A DNA stretch of 64,000 nt from Marisalimonas sp016777705 (GTDB taxonomy: Bacteria; Pseudomonadota; Alphaproteobacteria; Puniceispirillales; Marisalimonadaceae), in the NCBI RefSeq assembly GCF_047717795.1, contig NZ_CP159808.1, forward strand, positions 62,001 to 126,000, in the 5' to 3' direction. Made by a program: the position numbers and the translations under genes. The notes below the pieces were generated by a model. That model did not search any database. It worked only from the letters and a program-made list of their open reading frames with translations, and was not told the DNA's origin. Shown here piece after piece: positions 55,641 through 64,000 of the stretch (position 1 is the first letter of the stretch; the number at the start of each line of letters is the position of its first letter).

Positions 55641-56750
55641 ATGAAAACTAGAGCTGCCGTTGCTGTTGAAGCTGGAAAACCACTTGAAATTATGGAAGTA
55701 GATCTAGATGGTCCCCGTTTTGGTGAAGTTTTAGTTGAAATAAAAGCTACAGGTATATGTCATACAGATGAATTTACTTTGTCAGGCGATGATCCTGAAG
55801 GTCTGTTTCCTGCAATTTTAGGCCATGAAGGAGCAGGAGTAGTAAAAGAGGTTGGAAAGGGTGTCACATCGCTTAAAGAAGGAGATCACGTCATACCACT
55901 TTACACACCTGAATGCCGAGAATGTGAATATTGTCTACATCCAAAGACCAATTTATGCCAAGCTATTAGAACCACTCAAGGTCAGGGTGTAATGCCAGAT
56001 GGAACAAGTCGTTTCTCAATAAAAGGAAAACCTATTTTACATTATATGGGCACCTCTACTTTTTCAAACTATACTGTGGTTCCAGAAATTGCTTTAGCTA
56101 AGGTTAACAAGTCGGCCCCATTTGATAAAATTTGTTATATTGGCTGTGGGGTTACGACAGGTATTGGAGCTGTGATAAATACAGCGAAAGCCTCTGCTGG
56201 TTGCAATGCTGTTGTATTTGGACTCGGCGGCATTGGCCTAAATGTTATTCAAGGCTTAAGAATGATAGGGGCTAATATGATTGTTGGCGTCGACATGAAT
56301 AATAAGAAAGAAGCGTGGGGTAAAAAGTTTGGGATGACGCACTTTGTCAACCCGTCTGAAATAAAAGGTGATCTTGTTAATCATTTAGTTGAACTAACTG
56401 GAGGCGGGGCAGATTATTCATTTGAATGTATTGGAAATGTAAATGTTATGCGTCAAGCTCTTGAGTGTGCTCACAAAGGTTGGGGTGAAAGTATAATAAT
56501 TGGTGTTGCAGGAGCCGGGCAAGAAATAACAACAAGACCGTTCCAACTTGTAACAGGAAGAATTTGGAAAGGTACTGCCTTTGGAGGCGCTCGAGGTAGA
56601 ACAGATGTGCCTAAAATTGTAGAATGGTATCTTCAAGGAAAAATTGATATTGATCCTATGATTACCCATACTTTAGATCTAGAAGATATAAATAAAGGCT
56701 TTGACTTAATGCACGCAGGTGATTCTATTAGATCAGTGGTTGTATTCTAG
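55641..56750 (+). CDS. frmA: S-(hydroxymethyl)glutathione dehydrogenase (class III alcohol dehydrogenase)
   Basis: A 369-aa glutathione-dependent formaldehyde dehydrogenase. The zinc ligands are in GICHTDEFTLSG (Cys), GHEGAG (His-Glu) and the structural set CRECEYCLHPKTNLC; the NAD motif VFGLGGIGLNVIQG is at about residues 193-206. ATG 55641 follows GGGGTG; the GTG at 55635 is less likely. The next gene, overlapping by one base, encodes the partner hydrolase, so this pair removes formaldehyde, from methylated compounds for example. Confidence 0.92.
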   Translation: MKTRAAVAVEAGKPLEIMEVDLDGPRFGEVLVEIKATGICHTDEFTLSGDDPEGLFPAILGHEGAGVVKEVGKGVTSLKEGDHVIPLYTPECRECEYCLHPKTNLCQAIRTTQGQGVMPDGTSRFSIKGKPILHYMGTSTFSNYTVVPEIALAKVNKSAPFDKICYIGCGVTTGIGAVINTAKASAGCNAVVFGLGGIGLNVIQGLRMIGANMIVGVDMNNKKEAWGKKFGMTHFVNPSEIKGDLVNHLVELTGGGADYSFECIGNVNVMRQALECAHKGWGESIIIGVAGAGQEITTRPFQLVTGRIWKGTAFGGARGRTDVPKIVEWYLQGKIDIDPMITHTLDLEDINKGFDLMHAGDSIRSVVVF

Positions 56751-57574
56751 TGAAAAAAATATCAGAAACTTTTTCTTATGGTGGGAAGCAAGCAGTTTAT
56801 ACTCACAAATCAAATGTGAATAATTGTGATATGACTTTTGCGATTTATACCCCGCCAAATGCAAAAAATGCTCCCATTTTATGGTACTTGTCTGGCTTGA
56901 CTTGTAATCACACAAACGTAATGGAAAAAGGTGAATATAGGCAAAAAGCTGCACAGCTAGGGTTAGTAGTAATTTGTCCAGATACTAGTCCTAGGGGAGA
57001 AAATGTCCCTGATGAGGAAGATAATTGGCAGTTTGGGAGTGGAGCAGGGTTTTATCTTGATGCAACAAATAATCCCTATGATAATAACTATAATATGTAT
57101 AGTTACATAACCACTGAACTGCCTCAATTAATAGAAAGTAACTTTGAGTTTGATATGTCCAGACAAAGTATTTGTGGGCATTCAATGGGAGGTCACGGAG
57201 CCTTAATAATGGCTTTAAGAAATCCCAAAAAGTACAAAAGTTGTTCAGCTTTTGCGCCTATTGTTGAGCCTTCGACGGCTAGTTGGTCAAGTGAGGCTTT
57301 TAAAAAATTTCTGGGAGAAAATAAAGATGTATGGAATATGTACGATAGTGTTTCATTGATAAAAAATGGATATTCATTTCCTGAAATTTTAATTGATCAA
57401 GGTCTAGCAGATAGTTTTCTTGAAGAAGGTTTAAGGCCCTGGTTATTAGAAGAAGCTTGTAAAAATACTGATATTAATTTGAAACTTAGAATGCAACCAC
57501 ATTATGATCATTCTTATTACTTTATCTCAACGTTTATGGCGGATCATTTAGAGTGGCACAAAGAAAGAATTTAA
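56750..57574 (+). CDS. fghA: S-formylglutathione hydrolase
   Basis: A 274-aa esterase-D type hydrolase that splits S-formylglutathione to formate and glutathione. The nucleophile is Ser145 in CGHSMGGHGA, the acid Asp is in LIDQGLADSF, and His is in PHYDHSYYF (about residues 253-261). LSGLTCNHTN is the typical oxyanion region. The GTG start overlaps the frmA stop by one base, so the two are translated in sequence and act as one pathway. Confidence 0.93.
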   Translation: MKKISETFSYGGKQAVYTHKSNVNNCDMTFAIYTPPNAKNAPILWYLSGLTCNHTNVMEKGEYRQKAAQLGLVVICPDTSPRGENVPDEEDNWQFGSGAGFYLDATNNPYDNNYNMYSYITTELPQLIESNFEFDMSRQSICGHSMGGHGALIMALRNPKKYKSCSAFAPIVEPSTASWSSEAFKKFLGENKDVWNMYDSVSLIKNGYSFPEILIDQGLADSFLEEGLRPWLLEEACKNTDINLKLRMQPHYDHSYYFISTFMADHLEWHKERI

Positions 57575-57584
57575 TTAAACTCTT

Positions 57585-58001
57585 TTATTCACGTGGTATT
57601 GAGTATGTTAATGAAGCATGAGCAACTGGCTCTTTAATGCCTTCTGAGTAAATCAAAACATCCCCTACACTCAGAGTTTTACCAATCTTTAATACTCTTG
57701 ATTCACTAATTAGGTTTGAAATGTTGGGTTTTCTTAAAAAATTAATTGAACAATTAGTGGTAACGGTAAGACTTTTTGGCCCTATTATGCTTAAAGTTGC
57801 CAGATAAAAACTTACATCTGCTAAAAGAAACATTGTAGGACCAGAAACAGTTCCTCCAGGTCTAAGGTGTTCGTCTGAAATATGCATTAACATTGAAAGA
57901 GAATTAGGCTTAGTGTTCAAAATTTTAAAGTTATTACTAACTTGAGGGAACTCTTTTTCTAAAAAATTTTCAAGATCAATTTTTGACATTAATGGTTTCA
58001 T
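57585..58001 (-). CDS. PaaI-type hot-dog thioesterase
   Basis: A 138-aa hot-dog thioesterase-like protein. The active-site helix reads EHLRPGGTVSGPTMFLLADVSFYLAT (about residues 44-69) where PaaI enzymes have HxNPxGxVHGG...ADVA. The NCSINFLRKP strand follows. It hydrolyses an acyl-CoA, identity unknown. It is transcribed with the PcaB-like and crotonase genes upstream (17 nt from the former), pointing to the same pathway. Confidence 0.82.
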   Translation of the reverse strand: MKPLMSKIDLENFLEKEFPQVSNNFKILNTKPNSLSMLMHISDEHLRPGGTVSGPTMFLLADVSFYLATLSIIGPKSLTVTTNCSINFLRKPNISNLISESRVLKIGKTLSVGDVLIYSEGIKEPVAHASLTYSIPRE

Positions 58002-58018
58002 TGTTATTCCTATTAATT

Positions 58019-59365
58019 TTACCTGTTATTTAAAAGCCTTTGTGCCATAGCAGGAGCGGCTCCTAGATAATTTGACGGATCAATAACTTTTTCTAGATCT
58101 TTTTTGTTAAATACATTTGAGATTACTTTTTCAGATAGTAATGCATCAATAAAGGTAATTTTATTTTTTAAAGATTCTCGACAACATTCGTAAACAATAT
58201 CATGGGCTACTTGCCTTCCAATATGGGGGGCCAAAGCCATCATTACTGCTTCAGCTACTATTAAGCCATTTGTTTTGTTTAAATTAAATTTCATGTTTTC
58301 AGGAGAAATTTCTAACCCTTCTAGAAGATATTTTGCGGAACTTAAACACGCTGATGAAATGATAAAGGCGTTGGGTAAAGTATACCATTCCACATGCCAC
58401 TGACCAGTTGCTCTTTCATGATCAAGCACCATTGCATCTAACATAGATGAGTGATGTTCTCTTAATAGTTTAGAGCATGCCAACATAACTTCTGAAGAGA
58501 TTGGATTTCTTTTTTGGGGCATAGTAGATGAAGATCCCCTTCCATGGAGAAAAGGTTCTGCCACCTCTTGAGTTTCTGTTTGCATCATCAACATGACATC
58601 GTATGCAATTTTACCTAATGAAGAACCAACTAAGGCTAGCCATCCAGTGACTTCACAAAAATTATCTCTAATTGAATGCCAACTAACATCAGGTACATTT
58701 AAATTCAACTCCTTAGCCAAATTAGCTTGGGTGTTCAGTCCATCAACCTCTCCAAGCGAAGCAAGCGTTCCAGCAGCTCCAAAAAATGATACATTAAAAA
58801 TACGAGATTTAATTTCTTCTAATCTTTTTATATGTCTGTCTATACTAGATAACCAGGTGGCAGCCTTATATCCAAAGGGCACAGGTAATGCATGTTGTAG
58901 GTGTGTTCTGCCAGCCATAGGAGTGTTGATATGATCTTTTACAATTTTCGATAATGCATTAGCAATTGAATCCAAATCTTTAGATAATAAATTTAACCCC
59001 TTCCTTATCTGCAACACATCAGCTGTATCCATTATGTCCTGTGTGGTTGCACCCCAGTGACAATATTGACCATATCCATCTTCAACCGATAAACTGAGTT
59101 GCTCAACTAAGGGTAAAATGGGATAACCTACTATTGAAGTTCTTTGTTTAAGAATGTCCCAATTAATTAAATCTAAAATTGCAGCAGAAGTTATTTTCTC
59201 GCCGGCCTCTTTGGGAATGATACCTAATTTTGATTGAGACCTAGCAAGAGCAGCTTCTACCTCTAAATAAAGTTGAATAGTTGATTCATCAGAGAAGACA
59301 TGATGCATCTCTTTTGTTCCAAACATTTCTCCCCAAATTTTTGAATTAGTTACTAAAGCAGGCAT
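58019..59365 (-). CDS. 3-carboxy-cis,cis-muconate cycloisomerase-like protein (fumarase/aspartase superfamily)
   Basis: A 448-aa protein of the fumarase/aspartase fold, closest by eye to PcaB. The superfamily signature GSSSTMPQKRNP lies at about residues 277-288 and HWGATTQDIMDT at about 103-114; the first region MFGTKEMHHVFSDE also fits PcaB. It may act on 3-carboxy-cis,cis-muconate made by PcaHG, 15 kb away, but its immediate neighbours are a thioesterase and a crotonase, so an adenylosuccinate-lyase-like or other lyase role is possible. Confidence 0.72.
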   Translation of the reverse strand: MPALVTNSKIWGEMFGTKEMHHVFSDESTIQLYLEVEAALARSQSKLGIIPKEAGEKITSAAILDLINWDILKQRTSIVGYPILPLVEQLSLSVEDGYGQYCHWGATTQDIMDTADVLQIRKGLNLLSKDLDSIANALSKIVKDHINTPMAGRTHLQHALPVPFGYKAATWLSSIDRHIKRLEEIKSRIFNVSFFGAAGTLASLGEVDGLNTQANLAKELNLNVPDVSWHSIRDNFCEVTGWLALVGSSLGKIAYDVMLMMQTETQEVAEPFLHGRGSSSTMPQKRNPISSEVMLACSKLLREHHSSMLDAMVLDHERATGQWHVEWYTLPNAFIISSACLSSAKYLLEGLEISPENMKFNLNKTNGLIVAEAVMMALAPHIGRQVAHDIVYECCRESLKNKITFIDALLSEKVISNVFNKKDLEKVIDPSNYLGAAPAMAQRLLNNR

Positions 59366-59387
59366 ATTATTTTTCCTTAAAATTAAA

Positions 59388-60179
59388 CTATTTTGTATAC
59401 CAGGAGGCAGTTCTTTTTTCTAAAAAACTATTTAACCCTTCTGTTGCTTCTTCAGTCATCCTTTTTTTTGAATGCTCTATGACTAATTCTTCAAACTTAT
59501 CGTCAGTTAACAACAAACCGCTTTCAATTAAGGCTCTCTTCTTCGTAAGTTCTAGCGCTTTAGGTGCAGACATTAGTAGGCTCTCAATGATTGGTTTAAC
59601 GGCGTTATCAAGTTCTCCAGTTTTACAAATCTGATGGACAAGCCCTATATTTTTAGCTTCAGTTGCATCAAAGCGTTCACAAGTTAGAGCATATCTTCTG
59701 ACATTTCTAACTCCAATACTTACATTTAAATGAGGTATGATAATGCCAGCCATAACGCCCCATTTGGCTTCTGCTATGGAAAATATGGCATCTTCACTAG
59801 CAATAACAATGTCAGCTGCTGCGGCAATTCCAGTGCCGCCTCCAAAACACCCTCCATGAATCATAGCAATAGTAGGCTTAGGGAATTCTGTAAGACCTTT
59901 AATTGCTGATGCGGTGTTTCTAGACACTTCAATGTTTTCTTGTTCATTTAATTTACCAATTTCTTTTAGCCATTCTAAGTCTGCCCCACCTTGAAAATGT
60001 TTCCCTAGTCCCCTAATCAATACTATTCTAACATCATTATTTTTATACAAAGAGGTAAAGCTTTTAATTAGTTCAGATATCATCTCACCATTGTAAGCAT
60101 TATTTCTTTCTGGACGATTTAACGTAACTTCAGCAATTCCTCGGTAATCTATTTTTGTTAATACAATCCCTTCATTCAT
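59388..60179 (-). CDS. Enoyl-CoA hydratase family protein (LiuC/AtuE-like)
   Basis: A 263-aa crotonase. Oxyanion segments are GKHFQGGADLEWLKE (about residues 57-71) and GGCFGGGTGIAAAADIVIA (about 109-127), and the acid EAKWGVMAGII follows. The ADLEWL piece resembles 3-methylglutaconyl-CoA and isohexenylglutaconyl-CoA hydratases. An AtuA-like gene occurs at 29398, so a terpenoid or leucine-type pathway is conceivable but not shown. It lies 22 nt upstream of the PcaB-like gene on the same strand. Confidence 0.82.
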   Translation of the reverse strand: MNEGIVLTKIDYRGIAEVTLNRPERNNAYNGEMISELIKSFTSLYKNNDVRIVLIRGLGKHFQGGADLEWLKEIGKLNEQENIEVSRNTASAIKGLTEFPKPTIAMIHGGCFGGGTGIAAAADIVIASEDAIFSIAEAKWGVMAGIIIPHLNVSIGVRNVRRYALTCERFDATEAKNIGLVHQICKTGELDNAVKPIIESLLMSAPKALELTKKRALIESGLLLTDDKFEELVIEHSKKRMTEEATEGLNSFLEKRTASWYTK

Positions 60180-60213
60180 TTCAAAACCCTCTCATATTAT
60201 TTAATAGTCTTTT

Positions 60214-60552
60214 TTATAAATCTAGTGCTGTAATCAAAGAATCATTAATTGCAAAAGATCTTAATCTAATTTTCACATTAAATTTATTTTTTAAAATCTC
60301 ACCTATTTTTTCAAGGCATTTTTCTTTTTTAATATCATCTCTATTTTTAGTATCTCTAAACTTTAATTCTCCAAAAACTTTATATTTTGAAGTTAAAATT
60401 TTGCTATAAATCCATACTATTTGACAATTATCTTTTTTAGCTTCCAGCTCTTTTGTAATTGTTTGAATTAATTTATGTTCAACGCCTTCTAGTTCAGTAA
60501 AATTTGCATTCCTATCTAAATTTTCTTCGATATAAATAATAAGAGAGGGCAT
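60214..60552 (-). CDS. Possible 5-carboxymethyl-2-hydroxymuconate isomerase-like tautomerase
   Basis: A 112-aa protein beginning Met-Pro-Ser-Leu-Ile. Tautomerase-superfamily enzymes use Pro2 as the catalytic base after Met removal, and CHMI members are about 120 aa with a similar opening. Further identity is weak: only the FGELKFRDTKNR strand and the closing alpha helix fit loosely. It follows the crotonase gene group (same strand, 34 nt upstream), so an aromatic or muconate role is plausible but unproven. Confidence 0.45.
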   Translation of the reverse strand: MPSLIIYIEENLDRNANFTELEGVEHKLIQTITKELEAKKDNCQIVWIYSKILTSKYKVFGELKFRDTKNRDDIKKEKCLEKIGEILKNKFNVKIRLRSFAINDSLITALDL

Positions 60553-60649
60553 TATCTAATTCCATTTATTATTAATTGATAATATTGTGTTTTTTATATT
60601 AAATAGTATTCATAATTAACATGTTTATAAAAAATTAGAGGCTCAGTAA

Positions 60650-61507
60650 ATGGATAATGAAGATTTGGATATAAATCATTTAAATAAATGGCTTGGTAAC
60701 ACAGAAATAGTTACAGATTATTTAACGCCAATTGTTGAGCAGAGATATAGAGCAACCTTAAACATAGATCCGGGAGATCCTAAAATTGGAGAACCTTCTA
60801 CCACGGGCTTGCATTGGATGCTTGGGTGGAACCTTAAAAAAAATGATGAACTGGGCGTAGATTCGCATCCTGCAAGGGGAGATTTTCTTCCACCAGTTCC
60901 CCTTCCACGAAGAATGTGGGCAGGTAGTCAAATTAAGGTAAATAGTCCTTTAAGAGTTGGAGACACAGTTATAAAAAAATCTAGTGTTGCTGACATAAAG
61001 CTGAAAAATGGACGTACAGGACAACTATGTTTTGTAACTGCTGAGTATGAATATGTAGTTGACGACGAGGTAAGATTACATGAGCTGCACAATATAGTAT
61101 ATAGGGATGTTACTAAAGCAGGTGGTGGATCTGGTGTGTCTGATATAATACCAAAAGACGCAGATTTCACAGAAACAATTTTTATGCATCCAACTATTTT
61201 ATTTCGTTATTCAGCAATTGGCTTTGTTGGACATAGAATACATTATGATTATCCCTATAGTAAAAATGAGGAAAACTATCCAGATTTGATTGTCCACGGA
61301 CCTTTACAAGCTACATTTTTGTTAAGAGCTGCAGAAAAGTTAAAAGGCAAACCTGTAACTTCATTTAACCACAAGGTTATGGCTCCAGTTTTTGCGAATA
61401 GTGATTATATAATTGGAGCAAAAGAAAATTCTGATGGAAGTATTAGTTGCTGGGGCGCAGTAGAAGGTTCAGGAATGACAATGCAGGCTGACGCATATTT
61501 TGATTAA
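60650..61507 (+). CDS. MaoC/HTD2-type enoyl-CoA hydratase (mesaconyl-/itaconyl-CoA hydratase-like)
   Basis: A 285-aa double hot-dog hydratase. FLPPVPLPRRMWAGSQIKVNSPLRVGDTV (about residues 79-107) is the typical N-terminal hot-dog of HTD2-like mesaconyl-C4-CoA and itaconyl-CoA hydratases. The C-terminal half has LFRYSAIGFVGHRIHYDYPY, which carries the catalytic His/Asp, and VHGPLQATFLL. It is followed by an MmgE/PrpD gene (17 nt) and a CaiB gene, suggesting one pathway for a branched dicarboxylate. Confidence 0.8.
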   Translation: MDNEDLDINHLNKWLGNTEIVTDYLTPIVEQRYRATLNIDPGDPKIGEPSTTGLHWMLGWNLKKNDELGVDSHPARGDFLPPVPLPRRMWAGSQIKVNSPLRVGDTVIKKSSVADIKLKNGRTGQLCFVTAEYEYVVDDEVRLHELHNIVYRDVTKAGGGSGVSDIIPKDADFTETIFMHPTILFRYSAIGFVGHRIHYDYPYSKNEENYPDLIVHGPLQATFLLRAAEKLKGKPVTSFNHKVMAPVFANSDYIIGAKENSDGSISCWGAVEGSGMTMQADAYFD

Positions 61508-61524
61508 AATAAAAGGGGAAGAAA

Positions 61525-62847
61525 ATGGTTTCTATAACTAAATTATTTGGCAGCTATGGAGCTAATTGTAAATTAAATAGCTTTAATGATGAAATGAAGT
61601 TCTTTGCAAAAATGTCTATATTAGACTGGTGTGGTGTGGCTTATGCAGGAAAAAAAGAGCCAGTATCTAAAATCGTATCTGAAATGGTTATAGAAGAAAG
61701 TGGTGTTAATAAAGCTACTGTTATTAGTAATGGTCATAAAGTATCTTCAAGAGGAGCGGCATTAGCTAATGGAGCAACTGGTCATGCTCTAGACTACGAT
61801 GACACACATTTTCTATTTGTAGGTCATCCTACTTCAAGCGCTTTACCTACAGCTTTGGCTTTGGGAGAAGAGCTAGATACTTCAATTGAAGATATTATTT
61901 TAGCTTATATGGCAGGTGTTGAGGTTTCTACAAGAATAGGGCATATTCTTGGATATTCTCATTATAATGCAGGATTTCATCAAACCGCAACAAGTGGTTC
62001 ATTTGGATCTACTATAGTGGCCTCAAAGTTATTAGGTTTAAATGAAGATCAAACCATTAATGCGCTTGGTCTAGTTTCAACTAGAGCATCTGGAATTAAA
62101 TCACAATTTGGAACTATGGGTAAACCTTTTCATGCAGGTATGGCTGCTTCAAACGGTATTGAAGCGGCTAAATTATCTAAACTTGGTTTTGTTTCCCGTG
62201 AAGATGGTATTGAATGTGAACAAGGTTTTTTTCAGACACATGGTTGGAACAAAGAAATTCCTTCTAGAGCTGTTGAAAACTTAGGAACAGAATTTTTATT
62301 CCCAGAAATTAAATATAAATTTCATGCATGTTGTCATGGACTCCATTCATTTCTTGAGGCACTTGACGATTTAAAAAAGGTAAATAACTTTAACCCCGAA
62401 TCAATAGAAGAAGTGAAAATAGAAACAAACCCATCTTGGTTGAAAGTATGTAATATTCAGACACCAAAAACAGGTTTAGAAAGCAAATTTTCATATAAAT
62501 TAACAGCAGCGATGTCTATTTATGGAACTGATACTTCAAAATTAGAAAGCTATAATGATGATATTTGCTTTGAGGATAAAATGGTGAAAATGAGAGACAA
62601 AGTTAAAGTTGTTCCAAATGAAAAGTTAACTGATATGCAATCAGTAATTTCAATTCATGATGGATCTCAAGAAATAAAAAACACGCATGATTTATCTAAT
62701 AAAATTGAAAAAAATATTCTTGAAACGAAAATAGTTGGTAAGTCAGTGTCTTTGCTTTCACAATCGAAATCAGAACAAATTTCAAAAATGCTTGATGAAC
62801 CAGAAATAAACAAGGTTAGTTCTCTAGTTAATTGTCTGGCCAGCTAA
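61525..62847 (+). CDS. MmgE/PrpD family protein (second copy)
   Basis: A 440-aa member of the 2-methylcitrate dehydratase/cis-aconitate decarboxylase superfamily, distinct from the one at 47309. The family block ALANGATGHALDYDDTHFLFVGHPTSSALPTALALGEEL is present (about residues 76-114; key residues HALDYDD and GHP), as are QFGTMGKPFHAGMAASNG and KFHACCHGLHSFLEAL. Its stop overlaps the next CaiB start by one base. Position between a hydratase and a CoA-transferase suggests it makes or uses the same dicarboxylate. Confidence 0.83.
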   Translation: MVSITKLFGSYGANCKLNSFNDEMKFFAKMSILDWCGVAYAGKKEPVSKIVSEMVIEESGVNKATVISNGHKVSSRGAALANGATGHALDYDDTHFLFVGHPTSSALPTALALGEELDTSIEDIILAYMAGVEVSTRIGHILGYSHYNAGFHQTATSGSFGSTIVASKLLGLNEDQTINALGLVSTRASGIKSQFGTMGKPFHAGMAASNGIEAAKLSKLGFVSREDGIECEQGFFQTHGWNKEIPSRAVENLGTEFLFPEIKYKFHACCHGLHSFLEALDDLKKVNNFNPESIEEVKIETNPSWLKVCNIQTPKTGLESKFSYKLTAAMSIYGTDTSKLESYNDDICFEDKMVKMRDKVKVVPNEKLTDMQSVISIHDGSQEIKNTHDLSNKIEKNILETKIVGKSVSLLSQSKSEQISKMLDEPEINKVSSLVNCLAS

Positions 62848-64000
62848 TGGAAAAACAAGATTCGAGTAAAGACCTAGAAGGACTGTTAGTAGTTACAATT
62901 GAACAAGCTGTTGCTGCGCCTTATACATCTTGCAGGCTTGCCGATGCTGGAGCTAGAGTGATTAAGGTAGAACGACCTGAAGGCGACTTTGCAAGAAATT
63001 ATGACAGTAATGCTCTTGGTAATAGTGCTTACTTTGTTTGGTTGAACAGAGGTAAAGAATCTATTTCTTTAGATTTAAAAAACAATAAAGACTTTGTAAT
63101 CTTAAAAAATATAATATCTAAAGCAGACATCTTAATTCAAAATTTAGCTCCTGGTGCTTTTGATCGACTTGGTACAAGTCTTAAAAAATTAAGATCAGAG
63201 TTCCCATCTTTAATTACATGTTCTATCTCAGGCTTTGGTGATGACGGTCCTTACAAAAATCAAAAAGCCTACGATATGTTAATACAAGCTGAGACAGGGG
63301 TTATAGAATTAACGGGACTTCCTGATAAAGAAGGCTTTGATGGAAGAGCTAAAGTCGGTCCATCAGTTTGTGACATTTCTGCAGGAATGACAGCTTATCA
63401 GGCAATTTTACAAGCTTTAATTAAAAGAGGGATTTCTGGAAAAGGAAGACATATTTCAGTGTCTATGTTTAATTCTTTGGCAGACTGGATGAATCCGTTT
63501 TATTTAGGTTATGTTTACAATCAAAAAATTCCGAAAAGAAATGGTATGACGCATCCAATAATTGTTCCTTATGGTGCTTATAATTGTAAAGATAATCTAA
63601 CACTGTTAATTGCCATTCAAAATGATCGTGAATGGTCAAATTTATGTAAAATTGTTTTATGTGATGTGACAATGGCGACAGACAAGCGTTTCAAAATGAA
63701 TGCTGACAGAGTTGCTAATAGAGCATTAACTGAAAAAATAATCCAAAAAAAATTTTTAGAGTTTAAACGAGAAGATTTGATACAAAAGCTTGAAGAAGCA
63801 AGTGTGGCTTATGGAAGAATTTCTGATATGGAACAATTAAAGAACCATCCTCAAAATAATTATATAGAAATAGGTACAAAAAATGGAGATGTAAAAGTAT
63901 TAGGTCCAGGAGCTGTTCATGATAATTTCATTCCAACCGTTAACAAGATGCCTGAATTAAATGAGCATGGGGATATAATAAGGTCCGAGTTTGATTTTAA
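62847..64000 (+). CDS. CaiB/BaiF family CoA-transferase, 3' end cut by the window
   Basis: At least 384 codons of a class III CoA-transferase. The LVVTIEQAVAAPYTSCRLADAGARVIKVERPEGDFAR start (about residues 14-50; key residues EQAVAAPY, DAGARVIKVE) is the family hallmark. The catalytic Asp is in KAYDMLIQAETG (about 139-150), and SISGFGDDGPY and GRHISVSMF follow. The final residues, near HGDIIRSEFDF, show that only a few codons are missing. The ATG overlaps the MmgE/PrpD stop, so the two are coupled. Confidence 0.88.
   Translation, partial: MEKQDSSKDLEGLLVVTIEQAVAAPYTSCRLADAGARVIKVERPEGDFARNYDSNALGNSAYFVWLNRGKESISLDLKNNKDFVILKNIISKADILIQNLAPGAFDRLGTSLKKLRSEFPSLITCSISGFGDDGPYKNQKAYDMLIQAETGVIELTGLPDKEGFDGRAKVGPSVCDISAGMTAYQAILQALIKRGISGKGRHISVSMFNSLADWMNPFYLGYVYNQKIPKRNGMTHPIIVPYGAYNCKDNLTLLIAIQNDREWSNLCKIVLCDVTMATDKRFKMNADRVANRALTEKIIQKKFLEFKREDLIQKLEEASVAYGRISDMEQLKNHPQNNYIEIGTKNGDVKVLGPGAVHDNFIPTVNKMPELNEHGDIIRSEFDF

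Noticed and set aside
59388..60552. Toxin-antitoxin pair made of the 112-aa protein and its neighbour
   Set aside because: The neighbour is a clear crotonase and the 112-aa protein starts Met-Pro like a tautomerase; nothing suggests a toxin.

Overview
The window comes from a bacterium with an AT-rich genome, low in G+C outside the rRNA genes. The 16S gene carries typical alphaproteobacterial sequence, and the left edge has the usual alphaproteobacterial order prmC - DUF4167 gene - clpB - M23 peptidase. The style (short intergenic gaps, one simple porin, many small-molecule catabolic and uptake genes, bactofilin, pseudoazurin, photolyase) suits an uncultivated, probably marine, low-GC alphaproteobacterium. 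I cannot place it more finely by eye; lineages such as AEGEAN-169, HIMB59 or SAR116 relatives are guesses.

Layout. Bases 1-5267 hold the housekeeping block; clpB has no normal start codon in front of its N-domain. Bases 5400-10640 are a complete rRNA operon: a consensus sigma70 promoter, 16S, tRNA-Ile, 23S, 5S, initiator tRNA-Met and an intrinsic terminator, with long complementary sequences flanking 16S, 23S and 5S. The usual tRNA-Ala in the spacer is absent.

Bases 10580-17006 look like a layered insertion hotspot. The 3' half of the initiator tRNA gene plus its terminator is repeated at 11437-11583, and again as a decayed copy at 16869-17006. The first interval carries one small secreted-protein gene between 21-bp direct repeats, in a tract with repeated TCGTCAG and ATAGCGA words. 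The second carries a LysR regulator, a GMC oxidoreductase, a SAF-domain oxidoreductase, a GNAT acetyltransferase and a VOC protein. No integrase gene is visible.

Bases 17119-19859 encode a TPR protein with a glycosyltransferase-like C-terminus, translationally coupled to a CMP-sugar synthetase-like gene. From 19945 to about 41300 the genes are mixed: porin, DUF3576 lipoprotein, hydroxyisobutyrate-type dehydrogenase, a DUF2256 - DUF2805 - photolyase operon, nth, azlCD, a MazG-like protein, an HTH protein with a possible MT-A70-like domain, AtuA/DUF4387, pseudoazurin, carbonic anhydrase, MOSC, SCO1, bactofilin, CsaA-like, DapA-like, an EamA transporter, an alcohol dehydrogenase and hpt.

Bases 41325-43840 are pobA-pcaH-pcaG, which take 4-hydroxybenzoate to 3-carboxymuconate; a PcaB-like cycloisomerase gene lies at 58019-59365. 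Bases 47309-52688 run on the minus strand: TauD-like dioxygenase, a tripartite tricarboxylate transporter (tctC, tctB, tctA) and an MmgE/PrpD protein, apparently one carboxylate uptake and catabolism unit. Bases 53459-64000 are acyl-CoA chemistry (two CaiB/BaiF transferases, two crotonases, a hot-dog thioesterase, a MaoC-type hydratase, a second MmgE/PrpD protein) plus the glutathione-dependent formaldehyde pair frmA-fghA. The right edge cuts the last CaiB gene just before its end.
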